A stretch of DNA of 64,000 nt from Artemisia argyi (GCA_030686995.1 CM060694.1:89952762-90016761); one strand, 5' to 3'; positions 1-12,700 are shown, counted from the first letter of the stretch. Numbers and translations: made by a program. The notes: generated from the sequence alone by a model not told the origin.

Positions 1-3000
1 CAACGGTAATGCCACCCTTTTTTGGAACACAATGGATTGGGCTGACCCAAGGACTGTCCGAGATAGGGTAAATCAATCCGGCATCAAGAAGTTTTAAAAC
101 CTCTTGTTTGATAACCTCGTGAATTTTTGGATTCACCCTTCTTTGTTGTTGGACTGCAGGTTTGAAGTCGTCCTCCATTAAAATCTTATGAGTACAAAAC
201 TCAGGGTCAATGCCCTTGATATCTGAGAGACGCCAAGCAATTGCTTGTTTATGAGACTTCAAAACCTTGATAAGAGCAGCCTTTTCCTCATCACTTAAGT
301 CTTTGGCAATTATGACGGGTAATTTATCATCACCCTCCAGAAATGCATATTCAAGATGAGGCGGCAAGTCCTTAAGTTCAACCTCGGGGAAGTCATCAGT
401 TTTCTCAACATTTTTGACCTCCTCTTTATGAAGTTGTTGTGGTAGAACAGGAAGATGAGAGGATTCCTCGTTTAACAATTTTTCAAGCAGGAGAATGTCT
501 CTCTCGAGGTCGATCTCTTGGTTATCGACTCCATCGGGAATCGAATCACTTTTGAGAAATGCCTCCACTTCTTCTAAGATGAAGTCACTTCCCTCAAACG
601 GAGTGAGGGAAGGAGAAGAATTGGCTATGATGGGGTGAGAAGACTGAGTGAGTTTTTCACTCGAAGAATCATCAATGAAACCTAAAATCTCTTGAGCATA
701 CTCCTCAGCAGCAACATCGATGACATCTATTTTGTTCACCGATTCACAATCATAATTGGAGGAGTATCTCGATGTTTGATTTAGGTTGAAGGTAATGGCT
801 TCCGTCCCAACACGTAATGTGATCTCATGCTCAAATACATCGATAAGAGCGCGCCCAGTTCTAAGGAATCCCTGCCCAAGAATGAGAGGGACCCTTGAAT
901 CGGCATCAAAGTCAACAATCACAAAATCTGCTGGAAAATGGAACTTTCCCACTTTAACGAATACGTCCTCGGCAATGCCAATGGGACGAGAAATCGAGCG
1001 ATCGGCAAGCTCTAAAGTCATGCACGTGGGAGTGAGTTCGGGAAGAGAAAGTTTCTTCCACACATAATATGGCATCAAGTTGATGCTAGCACCTAGATCG
1101 GCCAGGGCGAAGCAATCAACCATACCCGGGAAAGTACAAGGAATGAGAAATTTCCCGGGATCTCCAAGCTTTTCAGGAAGCTTTTTCAAAAGAACCGCAG
1201 AGCAGTTCTCATTCAGAGGAGTTCTTGCCATCTCAAATAATTTTTCTTTATTACTCAACAGATTTTTGATTGTCGATGCAAACTTGGGCATCAAGAGAAT
1301 AGCATCCGCGAAGCTGATATCGAAATGCAAATCTTGGAAGATTTGGAAAAATTTATCCATTTGGTGATTAGCTTTTTCGCGGAGCTTTTGTTCACTGAGA
1401 CGTGATGGATATGGAATAGAAGTTTTGGATTTTGGGTTGTCCACTGGAGTTTCTGGTGGTTCAAAGACAACTCCAGGCTTACATCTGGTTTCAGGATTAA
1501 CCTGAGGTTGGACGTGTGCTGTACTTCGTGGGCTAGGAATTTGCACCTTGTCCTTTGTCACCTCAGGCTCACGACTCACTACCTTCGGTGGAGAGGAAGA
1601 AGAGGTAGTAGGAATCGCGGGTTCATCATATGAAGCACCACTTCGTGTTGTGATCGCCTTAGCATCGCCCCTCGGGTTAGCGATCGTGTTGCTCGGTAAA
1701 GTAGTACCTGAGCCCGAGGGTCGATCATTTAAAGACTTCTTAATGTCAGAAATCTGGCTGACCAGCAACTTGTTCAACTCTTCTTGGGACTTCATGAATT
1801 GCTTCAACAATTCATCAGATGAAGGCCCGGTTGGAACAATGGCTTGATTCGGATTAGGAATGTTTGGAGCTCGATTGTTCGGGTTAGGGCCTTGATTGAA
1901 ATTTCCTTGGTTTTGATGATGGAAATTCCCTTGATTCTGGTGATTGTTTCCATGAAAGTTCCCGGGGTTGAAATTACCCTGACCTTGGTTCCGGTTAAAG
2001 TTTCCTTGATGTTGGAAACCTTGATTTTGAAAACCTTGGTTTTGATTTTGGAAACCATGACCCTGATTGAAGTTACTTTGGTTTTGATAACCTTGGTTCA
2101 CTCTATTTTGGTTTTGGCCACGGTTTTGGACATTTTGGTTTTGATTAAAACCGGGAGGTCCAGGATAATGGTGAGGACGATAGTTCGGGTCCATAGGAGG
2201 GCGGTATTGATTGCCTCCTTGATTTTGGGACCCTACAACAGCATTAGCTTCATATGGAGTACCATCAGTAGCCGTGCAATTGTAGTAGGCATGCGGCCCA
2301 CCACAAGTCACACAGACTTCCACTTTTTTAACCTCAGTAGGGGGAGGATGTTGTGGAAATGAGACTTTCTTTGTTTGGGCGAGAACCAAAGCTTGGATCG
2401 CTTCAGTGAGCTTGTCAAGCTTAGCATCCGTGCTAGATTGACCCACAGAAGATGAAGTAGAAGGACCCGCATTGATTTGAGAAACAATCGGTTTGCTTCG
2501 TGTAGAGCGGACCTTGGACTTGTTTTCTATGATTTGCAAAGCTTCTTTTGTGGTTCTACTCAAAAAATTTCCTCCTGCGGAGGCATTGAGAGAATCCTGA
2601 TCAGCTTGGCTCACGCCATTGTAAAAAGTATCGAGTTGCATCAACTCAGAGAAACCATGATGTGGACACTTGCGAAGCAATTCTTTGAAACGATCCCACG
2701 CTTCACCAAAAGATTCATCATATTTTTGAGTGAACTTGGTGATTTCGTTTTTAAGACTCGTGGTCTTGGAAGGTGGGAAGAATTCATTCACAAACTTTTT
2801 GACAAGATCTTCCCAAGTCTCAATAGATCGTGGAGGTTGTTTTTCAAGCCAAATCCGGGCTTGTCCCTCCAGGGAGAATGGGAAGAGAAGAAGTTTTATT
2901 GCTTCACACGGGACATTTTTGTACTTGATGGTTGATGTGATTTTATTGAACCATCGAATATGAGCATGAGGATCGTCCCTCTCAAAACCGTAAAATTGAC

Positions 3001-3262
3001 TCGAGGTTACAAGATTGAGTAACCCGGTTTTGAGCTCAAAATTATCAGCCACGATGGCTGGAACGACAATGGCATCTCCGTAACCCTCGATGGGTGCTTG
3101 GAGAAGTTCACACATGGGACGGTCTTCCGCCATGGTGATAGTGGGTGTGGCAACAGTGCGGATCTCAGATCCGACTGTTGGTGCTGAACGTCTACGAGGT
3201 CTTCTAGGTTTTCGTACAAGCTCACGTAATGGGCTAGTAGACCTAGAAGAACGAGTGCGCAT
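1..3262 (-). CDS. Ty3/gypsy retrotransposon Gag-Pol (5' part, runs off the window)
   Basis: Reading the minus strand from the ATG at 3262, the frame stays open to the window edge, giving about 1087 residues. The start encodes MRTRSSR. The Gag region contains the usual retrotransposon capsid block, then one zinc-knuckle-like motif C-x2-C-x4-H-x4-C (CVTCGGPHAYYNC, near residue 315), then a long Asn/Gln/Gly/Phe-rich stretch around 2290-1830. The aspartic protease motif appears as DLGASINLMP near residue 719 (about 1105-1078), with a later LILGQGFLRTGRALIDV block. At the very edge the frame reaches PKKGGITV, the opening block of a Ty3-type reverse transcriptase. Order Gag-PR-RT, the knuckle form and the tRNA-Asp type primer site together suggest an Athila/Tat-like lineage; this lineage call is inference. 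RT, RNase H, integrase and the 3' LTR lie outside the window. Confidence 0.93.
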   Translation of the reverse strand, partial: MRTRSSRSTSPLRELVRKPRRPRRRSAPTVGSEIRTVATPTITMAEDRPMCELLQAPIEGYGDAIVVPAIVADNFELKTGLLNLVTSSQFYGFERDDPHAHIRWFNKITSTIKYKNVPCEAIKLLLFPFSLEGQARIWLEKQPPRSIETWEDLVKKFVNEFFPPSKTTSLKNEITKFTQKYDESFGEAWDRFKELLRKCPHHGFSELMQLDTFYNGVSQADQDSLNASAGGNFLSRTTKEALQIIENKSKVRSTRSKPIVSQINAGPSTSSSVGQSSTDAKLDKLTEAIQALVLAQTKKVSFPQHPPPTEVKKVEVCVTCGGPHAYYNCTATDGTPYEANAVVGSQNQGGNQYRPPMDPNYRPHHYPGPPGFNQNQNVQNRGQNQNRVNQGYQNQSNFNQGHGFQNQNQGFQNQGFQHQGNFNRNQGQGNFNPGNFHGNNHQNQGNFHHQNQGNFNQGPNPNNRAPNIPNPNQAIVPTGPSSDELLKQFMKSQEELNKLLVSQISDIKKSLNDRPSGSGTTLPSNTIANPRGDAKAITTRSGASYDEPAIPTTSSSSPPKVVSREPEVTKDKVQIPSPRSTAHVQPQVNPETRCKPGVVFEPPETPVDNPKSKTSIPYPSRLSEQKLREKANHQMDKFFQIFQDLHFDISFADAILLMPKFASTIKNLLSNKEKLFEMARTPLNENCSAVLLKKLPEKLGDPGKFLIPCTFPGMVDCFALADLGASINLMPYYVWKKLSLPELTPTCMTLELADRSISRPIGIAEDVFVKVGKFHFPADFVIVDFDADSRVPLILGQGFLRTGRALIDVFEHEITLRVGTEAITFNLNQTSRYSSNYDCESVNKIDVIDVAAEEYAQEILGFIDDSSSEKLTQSSHPIIANSSPSLTPFEGSDFILEEVEAFLKSDSIPDGVDNQEIDLERDILLLEKLLNEESSHLPVLPQQLHKEEVKNVEKTDDFPEVELKDLPPHLEYAFLEGDDKLPVIIAKDLSDEEKAALIKVLKSHKQAIAWRLSDIKGIDPEFCTHKILMEDDFKPAVQQQRRVNPKIHEVIKQEVLKLLDAGLIYPISDSPWVSPIHCVPKKGGITV

Positions 3263-3791
3263 GCACTAGGAACAAAAATCAATCAAAACAAAGTCGAGAC
3301 AAAACCACAGTGAACTTAAACCAATAATCACAAGTGAGTGGCTTCTTTAGAAAAGGTACACCACTCACAAGGATACAAAGGCAAGTTTTAATCTTTTTGA
3401 TTTGGGAACTTATTTGTTCACACCTCCAGTTGGAAGGTGTTCTGTCTTAGTTTTCGACGGTTTATTTTATGTAGAATTATTATTCACAAGAAAAGACGGA
3501 TGTTTTTGTGTTTTGTGTATGGGTTTAAAAACTTTTGGAAAATATTTTTGGTATCATTTCGTTTACCAAAATCGTTTTTCTTTAAGAATCACCTTAAAAG
3601 AAAACCGAATCAGAAAACGTTACGATCTGTTTTGTTGTTTTTAATTTTTTTGGTGTTGTTAACACTTTAGGAAAAGTGTTAATGACTTTTTTGTATTTTG
3701 ATTATGAAAATATACACAAGTGGTGGTATTTGTACAGTGAGTGAGGTGAGATAATACTAATCTCAAATAACGCTAAAGAAACGCGCACACT

Positions 3792-3809
3792 TCCCCGGCA
3801 GCGGCGCCA
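3792..3809 (-). other. Primer binding site, tRNA-Asp type
   Basis: On the minus strand this reads TGGCGCCGCTGCCGGGGA. It is complementary to the 3' end of plant tRNA-Asp with one mismatch (the common form has GTT where this has GCT). It lies between the LTR and Gag, as expected for priming of minus-strand DNA synthesis. Confidence 0.85.
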
Positions 3810-3823
3810 AAATTTATACGGGT

Positions 3824-4649
3824 TGGAACTGAGTGGTATTGGTGAGGGGTTGGTGATGCATTTATGGTGGTGGGTTTGTTTGGTGAGGGTAATTTATTGT
3901 GGGGGGGGGGGGGGGTAGAGTTGGTGAAAAGGTGAGGAGGGGGGGGGGGGGAATGTATGCCCTGGTTTTGCGCTTCTTGTTGGGGGGAAGAAGATGGTCA
4001 AGGGTCTGTTTGACCCGCGTTGACCCTTTGACCGGGTATTAACAAAAATGGACTGGGCCTAGGTTGGGCTTTGGGAGGTGGACTGGATTGGGAAATGGAT
4101 TGGATGGGATTTTGGGTTAAAATATCAAAGGGTCCGGTTTGTTTGTTTAGTTTATGAACACAAGGACCATTTTTGTAATTTCCCATAACTTTGAGGACTG
4201 AAGTTGTAATTTTTCCAAGTGAATCCAAGGACCAATATTGATATAATTCCAAAGTTCCAAGATTATTTTTCCATTTTTCAAACTTCAAAATTTCCCAGGG
4301 ACCTATTTTGCCATTTTTGGATTTTCAGGGACTAAATATGTAATTTTGGAAAACTTGCAACCCAAATGTAATATTTTGTGATTTTTGACTTTTTAAAACT
4401 TTGGGTTGACTTTTTCTTTCAAAATAAATGCTTAGGGACTAAATTTGACAAGTTTTGAAACTTGGGAGACTGAAACTGCCAATACTGCAAACTTTGTACG
4501 TTTTTTCTTTGTTTTTGCACATTTTGCTTTTAAAACACATAAAACACAATCCCTGGGATAATTTAAGTATTTTGATATCTTTTTGATTATTTTTGTGCGT
4601 TTTGGCAGTTTAAATATATCAAAAACGATGAGTGTTTGAGCACTCATCA
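3824..4649 (-). repeat. 5' LTR of the Ty3/gypsy element
   Basis: The minus-strand LTR appears to begin TGATGAGTGCTCAAACACTC at 4649, which is itself a short inverted repeat, and to end at a CA around 3825-3824, about 15 bases before the primer site. The start is well supported by its form; the inner end is less certain. Two long G runs near 3901-3914 and 3940-3951 may be slippage or assembly noise. No target-site duplication can be read because the 3' LTR is outside the window. Confidence 0.7.
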
Positions 4650-6816
4650 GGTGGCCTAAAAAAGTTTAATCATGTGCTAGGCTATCAAATAGGATCTCCT
4701 AGAGCAAAACTTTGAGTTTAAGTTGTTTTCTAAAGCATATAAGAGATATGTAAACATATCCGGAATAAATAAAATTTTCATAAATTATCAATATATAGTA
4801 TGTCATGTTGGTTATATAGGAGGTTGAAGATTGATATGGCATATGATAATAGTGTCACAAATTCAAATTCATATTCATATAGGAACATACCAAAGGGGAG
4901 CAAATGGAGATGATAAATTGAGGAAGGAATATGGCCACCTGCAAGATCAAGAATCATGTAGGTATATATAAATACGCACTTGCACATAAGAAAAGGTACA
5001 ACAACTTTGTAAAGTTAGGATATGGAAATGAATTTGTATGCCTAGAGTATCGCTGCATAATTAAGTTCATGACGAGGTAACGAAACAACCACAATTCACT
5101 TAAGATGAACTTATTAAAAATTTATATAGACATGTATCCAACTAAATGAAGCGGAGTAGCTTAGGTAGCCTAAACATAAATATACGCATACGAAATTATA
5201 ACCGAAGTTGAGCTAATTAATGTTGAAATGGAAATATACGTTTGAAAACAAATATAATCAGCCAGAAGTGGGAAAGCGGGAGACTTATGGTAAAGAGGAC
5301 CAACTTCATGGTCACAACTTCTGATCCTATTGGAATTACAGGCTTGCAAACAGCCTACAAAAAGCTTGCAACTGGCCAGACCGCGGGACTTATTAGCAAA
5401 TGATTTTCAAAGGTTTGGCTCAACTGTCAAGCCTAAGTTCCTTCATATGGGGACCCAGGTTTCAAAGTTTCTCCAAACTTACATTCCATTTTTTTCTCTT
5501 TCGTGGTAAACATTAAATCAAGGACATTTCGTCAACCATGAAAGTCTTGGATGTCCAATTTCAAATAACTTAGTCCAAATATGAAATTTCAAATTCTGGC
5601 CAAAAAGTTGCCAAAACTGGAACATCCTATAGAAGCGACTCTTTAGATCTTTGATATTATTCTGGTATGATATTATTATCACCCCAAAGTGTGTCTTATC
5701 CACTTGTGTTTACTTCCATTCTATGCCATTTTAGAACCATGACAAAAAAATTATTGAAACAGTATTCACACTTTTACACCTTATATATAGAATAAGTAAG
5801 TACGTGCCTACTCTTGCTTATATTTGGTGTTTACACGATAATCTTAACTATAGACAAAAAGAAATTGCCTTCTATATTGACTAAGCACTTAAACTATAAT
5901 ATCACATAGATAAATTTTTAGTGATGTTTGCTTAGCAGTATGATACTGTAGCAAGAAACATACCACTGATATTAAGAATGCAAATATTAGTGAATTCTTT
6001 GTACTAAATAAAAATACTTTTTAAGTAGTAAAATCCATAGTTTACTTGAAAGAAAGTGATATTTAATAGATTTTTTCATAAAGTACAATGATCATCCTAA
6101 GTTATAAAATCAAGATCGCAGCTTACCACATCGACACACAGGCATGGGCAATCCACTGGAATATGACAAATATACATGTCCACAGACCAGAATAAGCCAA
6201 AAGAAATAAAGGGAACCGCTGATTAATGGGGGGAAAAACACTCAAGTTAGTCAAGTCGGTAGCATAGAACCACAACCTGGATTAGAATAAGGCTAGATAA
6301 CTATTAACGAAAATACAGTAATGTGAACTCACCAGGCGATTCAGAACATATCGATAAGGAGAAGAATAGCATTGACATAATTGTGAGCATATTCTGCTTA
6401 GAAATACACTCTATCATTTCGCAAGAACAACATTATAAATAACAATTAAATTCTATATACATTGTGCATATTGTAACAAATCAAATCATGTTCGAGAGCA
6501 TGCTTCCATGAACACGAACCATACCAATAAACCAATATTTTGTTCAGTCTTAACCACAAAAGTTAATAAAATAAAATGAACCAATTAACCACAATCAGAA
6601 TAAGTTTCAGTATAACAAAAATAAATACTGAATTTTACCCAAAAAAAATAAATACTGAATAAAGATAGTATAGATGACATTTCAATCATTGTCGTTTGAT
6701 TCAAGTGATGAAGCTATATAAAGAACTTGCGTTTAGGGTCAATATGTGCAGTATAAGATGTAAATTATGGAGGGAGTACAAAGTTCATTGCCATTGTCGA
6801 ATATGGCTTGTTTTTA
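4650..6816. other. Intergenic DNA, no gene recognised
   Basis: AT-rich sequence with stops in all frames. A stretch at about 5255-5400 is open on the plus strand and ends with residues resembling a coding exon (containing DPIGITGLQTAYKKLA), but I cannot assign it to a family. No RNA gene or complete mobile element is seen. Confidence 0.5.
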
Positions 6817-7004
6817 ACCGGTGGTCGAGTCAATAATCAAAACAGCACAATCAGTGAAGTTACAGTAATCATATTCTTGATGAAATCACATTGTCCGGGG
6901 GCATCAATAACCGTGCAGTAGTACTTGGTGGTTTCAAACTTCCACAAAGCAATATCGATGGTGATACCACGTTCATGTTCGGCCTTAAGTTTGTCCAACA
7001 TAGC
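6817..7004 (-). pseudogene. Fragment of elongation factor EF1-alpha
   Basis: The minus strand encodes [36 protein letters not shown] and DFIKNMIT, the G-domain segment of eEF1A that includes the DxPG (G3) motif. The usual APGHRDF is changed to APGQCDF. After the MIT block a deletion of about 4 bases shifts the frame; a second frame then continues with [12 protein letters not shown] before homology stops at 6817. Homology begins directly after a good acceptor (TGTTACAG), so the fragment came from genomic DNA with an intron, not from a processed mRNA. It cannot make a functional factor. Confidence 0.85.
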
Positions 7005-8790
7005 TGTAACATTTGCTTGACATAAGTTTATAGCTAATAAGGGATTAAACATATCAGAATTCTCAGTCAAATGCTCTCAAATTTAAATGCTAAAAAAATG
7101 AAATACAGGCTAATTAAAACATGCGAACATGATAGATTCAGAAATATAAACTTAATTAGTAGAATTCCTAAATACCTATACCTACACAGGTGTAAATGAT
7201 ATAAGAAAGAAAATGAAGAAAAAGATTGGAGACATTAAGGAACGATAATCTGTTTTAAGAATAAGTGAAGTACTCGCCCTTTTCTAATAGCTCAAATTAT
7301 GTGAAAGATCAAGCAGTGATATGTAAGCAATAAAATGTGTGAGCATAATGAATCGCAACCAAATTTTCAAGATCATAATACAACAAAAGATTTTGTCTAG
7401 CATAGTACGTTTTACTATTTGAGCATACTTTGTTGATTTTCCGATATCCTGCAACTTACGACTCTGCCTCTCATCAGGTGGAAGTGTGCAAGTAATTTGT
7501 GCCTCTGGCTTCCAGCCAAGTACCATATCAGTTGCCCAGACCTCAATTAATACACATCATGAACAAACACGAAAGAATACGAATTTTTTTTCCCAACATG
7601 TTAACTTAATAAGGGGTCGAGTGGAGCTGTTTTTTTTACTTATAATAGGTTAAAGGGGTAAAACAAAAAACGTGTTGAACGGGTCTAAAGTCACTTGAAG
7701 TGTTTTGTAGAAATTTGGCTTCTTTTAGAGATTTAGCTTTCTCCTCTTTCACTGTTCCAAACAATTAACTTATGAACCCATATAGACAATCAAGGAAGAT
7801 AACTTTTTATGTTGAATTTGAGAGGAGCTAATTAAGAATCTATGAGGAGCTTAGCGCGTATAAAGTGTAACCCGTATACCCATGCATCTGGTTGGCCTTC
7901 TTGTCTCGACTGCCTTACAGACCTTAACAATGGCGTCCAGCTATCAATCATTATCTCATGTGCATATGGTTCTATAGGAACTGGGCACTCTTATTCAGTT
8001 ACCTAGGTTCAGGAAAATGCATAGAAATAAGATGATAAGTGTCTTCATTAGTTCAGTGAGTGTCTTGTAGTACGTGGTCCAAAATGTTTTAGTTTTAAGA
8101 AAGTAAGATCCAAAGCATAATGGGGGTCATTTTCGTATCGGAATAACCACATGTGACAGAATCTTTTAGTTGAACAAAATTAGTAGCTTGTTAGATGTGT
8201 CTCTTTTGATTCTTTTGTTATTGTTAGTTCATTGTTTTAGACGTTAAATCACTATATATAAGAAACAAAAACAAAGGGTCCATCATGACAAACGGGTAAA
8301 ACCTCAATCATTTGTATCATCATTGTGTAACAATCATCGCAAAGATTAACTAACTCGGAACAAAGGGGCGTACGGGAAGAACAAAAGTTAAGCTAACAGA
8401 CACATAAAACTAACATCTGCAATGCATTTTCTTAAAAAAAGATCTACATATAAACATGAAAAACTCAAAATATCAAAACTTACTATCACAATAAAATGGT
8501 TGTAATGCTAATCTTGGCACACTTTTTAAGTTTTCATTTACGAAGGCTATGTGTGTCTTATACATAATATATGTCAGTTTAACTTGAGTATCACTCCAAA
8601 CTAACACAAACTGGTACTAAAACTCTACTATATTTCTCTCAAGTCTTAGCAGTCTAAGAAAAAAAACATATCAATCAATCAAGTAGCAATTGCTTATCAT
8701 TGTTCAATCTTTAGTCATGCAAAGTGATCTAAATACTGTGACATAAACATAATTCTACAAAATTGACATTACAAAGAGTTGAAAAATTAC
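7005..8790. other. Intergenic DNA between two gene fragments
   Basis: Mostly AT-rich non-coding sequence. A minus-strand open stretch at about 7540-7430 (containing MVLGWKPEAQITCTLPPDER) looks exon-like and lies on the same strand as the EF1-alpha and eIF3f fragments, but I do not recognise it. Confidence 0.45.
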
Positions 8791-8870
8791 CATCCAATGA
8801 TAACTTCTTTGGGATTGACCTTCTGGTCAGACGATAGCATATTATGATGATAATCTATATCCAAAGTAAC
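8791..8870 (-). pseudogene. Single isolated exon of eIF3 subunit f
   Basis: The minus strand reads VTLDIDYHHNMLSSDQKVNP followed by KEVIIGW, a strong match to the Mov34/MPN region of translation initiation factor eIF3f. The 80-base segment has an acceptor (TTGTAG) before it and a donor (ATG|GTAATT) after it, so it is one exon with both splice sites. No neighbouring eIF3f exon was found on either side, so this is a captured or left-over exon rather than a gene. Confidence 0.8.
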
Positions 8871-9677
8871 CTACAACATAACACATCAGAACATAAAACA
8901 GCAGTCAGCTAATTACTCATTATATCCAAAATTTAATGCAAAATCTCATTCATCAATATTTCAACAACTTGATCCCATTGTATAACCAACTCTTTTTTCA
9001 CCTAATGTGATTACTCCTTTATTACTTGAGCTACAGTTGCAAGGTTTTTCTCTAGGTATAGCCTAGTGTTCTAAGAACTGTCGCTAGAAAGAACAAAAAT
9101 CATAATTTGAATATTAACATACCTTTAATTCATGAAACAAAAAACATACCTTAAATTAATAGATTGAGCGATGTTGATTTAGGGTTAAAAATCACACCCC
9201 ATTAAGGAATAGGTGAAGGAATGGAATCACTCCAAAAGCACCCAAGTAAAAACATACTTTGTTCAATCTATCTTCAAATCTCCGCTCAAGATACCTTATT
9301 AGTTTTGATTTCGTAGGGTTAGGTTGGATCGATGGGTAAAAGAGAAGAAGGAGAAGGAAGGGTTGTTTTCTGTGAATCAGATATCGACAAAGACGTGGTT
9401 TTTTTATTTTCAATTTTTACCCTGAACTTTTAAAACATAACTCCGCCTTTTCATCAATATGAACAAATGACATAGAGGCCCATGTGTATTTTTATCTTTT
9501 TATGTATATATTCGTATAAAAACGTTTTTTAAGTTTTTTTTAGGTAAATAAGGAAATAATTAGGCTTAATTATTTTTCAAAACCTAAAAAGAAAAATCAA
9601 ACTGAAAAAAAATTACTAAAAAAGGAATGAATTGATTTTTTTGAAATGGAAAATTTCCAATAGGGGTTTTATTTTAT
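8871..9677. other. Upstream region of ubiquitin-like gene A, no other gene
   Basis: AT-rich sequence. A 73-codon minus-strand frame at 9413-9192 has no recognisable domain and is probably chance. Confidence 0.4.
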
Positions 9678-9686
9678 TATATAAAA
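9678..9686 (+). promoter_or_regulatory. Probable TATA box of gene A
   Basis: TATATAAAA lies 85 bases before the gene A start codon, a normal distance for a plant core promoter with a short leader. The transcription start itself is not determined. Confidence 0.55.
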
Positions 9687-9770
9687 GATACTGTATTCTA
9701 ATTCCAAACACCCTTTTCCAAAAACTATAAACCCCGTCACATTTTCATACGGAAAAAAATCATAGGAAAA

Positions 9771-12700
9771 ATGGCGGAGGGCAAAGGAGCAGCTGGCGAT
9801 TCTTCTTCTGGTAAGCGTAAACGTGTCGAAAATGATAAGTTGAGTGACGAGGACGACAATGCAGTTTATGTCGACTCTAGCTCCAGCGATGAGTATGATG
9901 ATGATTTACTCAATGACGACACCAATAGTAAGGATCATTCATTATAACTTTTACCCCTACTTTATTTATAACAATTTACTCCTTATTTTTATATAAGCTG
10001 CCTTTATTTAGCATTCAGGGTTTATTTATTTATTTATTTATTTATTTATTTTAGTCTGTGTTTGGCGACGTGCTTTTGAATTTAATGCATGTGTGTATAG
10101 CTTTTGAATTTTGTTATAAATGGTTTTATTTGAAATGCTAATAAAGAAAGGGTTTTTATTTGAATTTTGTTTCCTGTCATATTACCCAAAAAAAACTACT
10201 CGTCTAATACCTGTACTTTATGCTTCGTGTTGATATGATACTTGGAAACTCGTTTTACCGTCAAATTATACCAAGTTACTCTTGACGCTTATGTGGCACC
10301 AGTTTCATCTTCTCTGACTGTGGTGGTGGGGGTGGGGGTGTGTGGCGTGTCGTGTGGTGGTCGATTTTGAAGAAGGGGGCGTTTGGATATTAGTTTTGTG
10401 TGATGTAGACACAAAAAGTCAAAAAAATGTACCTTTTTAGCGGGCTAACTGGTAGCCGGTAAACAAATGGCCATATCAGTATGAAACGTAAAGTATAGGT
10501 ATTATTAGACGAGTAGTTTTTCGGGTACACGTCTATAACCGGACATTTGGAAAAGTACGCGTCTATTGTATGACTTAAACCCAAAGATAAATGTTTAGTG
10601 TTAACGTTTATATTTCACGTCATTTAACACTTTATATACCTACACCTAAGTCAACAAAAGTTCTTACAAAACAAACATCTACAAGTTTTGCCAAACATAG
10701 CCTTTGAATGAGATTGTAACAGGGTGGCAAAATGGTCAGGTAGGTTTGGATCAGGTCATGGGTCAAATGGGTAAAGGGTCAAGCGGGTTACATTTTATCA
10801 ATGGGTCATAGTTCAAACGGGTCGGGTCAACGGGAAATCAACTAGCTTTTATTCAAGCTGCTAGACTAAAAAATCATGAACGTATGAAGAAGAGATGAAG
10901 AAATCCAATTAGGGAGCATATTTGGTTGAAAGAGATAGAAATGTACTTGGAGTTAGGGATTTCAGATTTGGAAATCCATTCGACCCGTTGTATTACTCAT
11001 TGAAACACGCTTTTTAGTCTTACATAAATCCACATGACCCAAAAACTCTAATCAATTACCCGGTCGGATCCGTTTTTCAGATGTTTGGGTCAAATTTGCC
11101 ATTGCTTGTAATTTCTATATATAAATAGTGCAAGTAGCATATTACATATACATGGAAAAGTAGTTGGAGTTGCAAGTGTATGCTGTTATTTAGAGTTATG
11201 AATGAGAGACTGAAACGTGTTATGACATATAAAGTTAATATTACAGGCTTAAATATGTAACATATGTTAACTGAAGTGTAGTTGTTGTTCTTGTTTATCA
11301 AAAGCTCAAGCTTCATTTGTAAAGCTACTTGAGTTAGCTTAGGAGCTTTTTGTTTTCCCCAAATTAAGCTTAAGCTCTTGCATCCAAACACCACTTCTGT
11401 TTTCAGTTGAGCTTATTACTTTCAGCTAGTGCAGTCAGATAAGCAACCTCTAAAGCAGCTATCGGCGCAGTAGGAGCTTGAAATTTGCATACCAAAGTCT
11501 TTTAGAAAAATAAAAACTTTTCAAAAGCTCATAATGCATCACCGAGTAAACACAAATTCTATAAATCCAAATGCAGTGACGAAACCAGACATTAGTGAAG
11601 CAATAGTCGAGTGGCGGTGGGTTCAAACCCCGTGAATTAGTCGGCCAAAAGGTCGGAAATCATGGTTACCAAAAAAATAAAATAAAAAAATAATAGTCCA
11701 TAGAGGAAGCCATAATGGAGTTTGTAGATAAACGAAAGGGATGACAGGGAATAAGATATTTAAACCTTCTATAGGCGGGCTTGAATGAAACTCAATATTT
11801 TCTGCTCCATTTGGAGCATTCCTATGCCTACAAGGCATACCTTTAACTAAACATAGTTTACTGGGAAGGATACTCTTCATTCCTTACCAGTAACCAAATA
11901 CTAGAAATTAAAAATACAACACCCTAATGTCTTTCGGCAGTATTAGCTCTCAGATTTTCCATGCTCATCTCTTTAACCTTGTTGCTGGTTAAGTTTCCTG
12001 CTGATTTTATTTTTTGCTTAAATGTTCAGAACTTCAGTCATATAAATCTATATGTTTCGGTGATAATTTCTTGACATTTATTAATGCTTTTTAGCTGATT
12101 TTGGTGTGTTGTAGAGGAATTAAAGCCTGCTGGTTGGAAAGTTTGTTTTTTTATTGTTTCTGCTGCTAATGGATCATCTGGCATTTCATTATCTAATATG
12201 AGATATTTTATATAAGAAGCTTTTGTACCATACAATGTTTCAATTGTGAAACAACATGTATATGAAACCAGAGTCAGCGTTGTGTCGATCTTAAGTTTCT
12301 TAATAGTTTGACTACAATAGCATGTGCAATTTTCATTGTTTCTTCATCTGGTTAAAACAAGATTTGTAACAGTTATTATATTTCTGTTAAAGATAGAATA
12401 GTTTTTAGTCTTTGAATAGCAGTTGACCGCCAATTTCAATACTTGAAAGTTTTCTGGAGGGCAAAATCATTAAATTGTAACCAATGTTGATTATTGTAGT
12501 TTTAATGAAGTCACCGGAAATTCTGACAGCAGAAACTACTTGTAGCTTCACTATTGTTCTGTACTTCTGTTGTGAAGTTTTTTTTTTTTTTTTTTTTTTT
12601 TTTTGCTAACACCAAGTGACTGAAATGGAGTAGTTATGTAACTTGGTTACTACTGTATTAAGTAACGTTTCTTTTTCAAATTTACCTGTTACTTCATGTA

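Noticed and set aside
9192..9413. 73-codon minus-strand frame upstream of gene A
   Set aside because: No domain, low complexity and no splice or promoter support.
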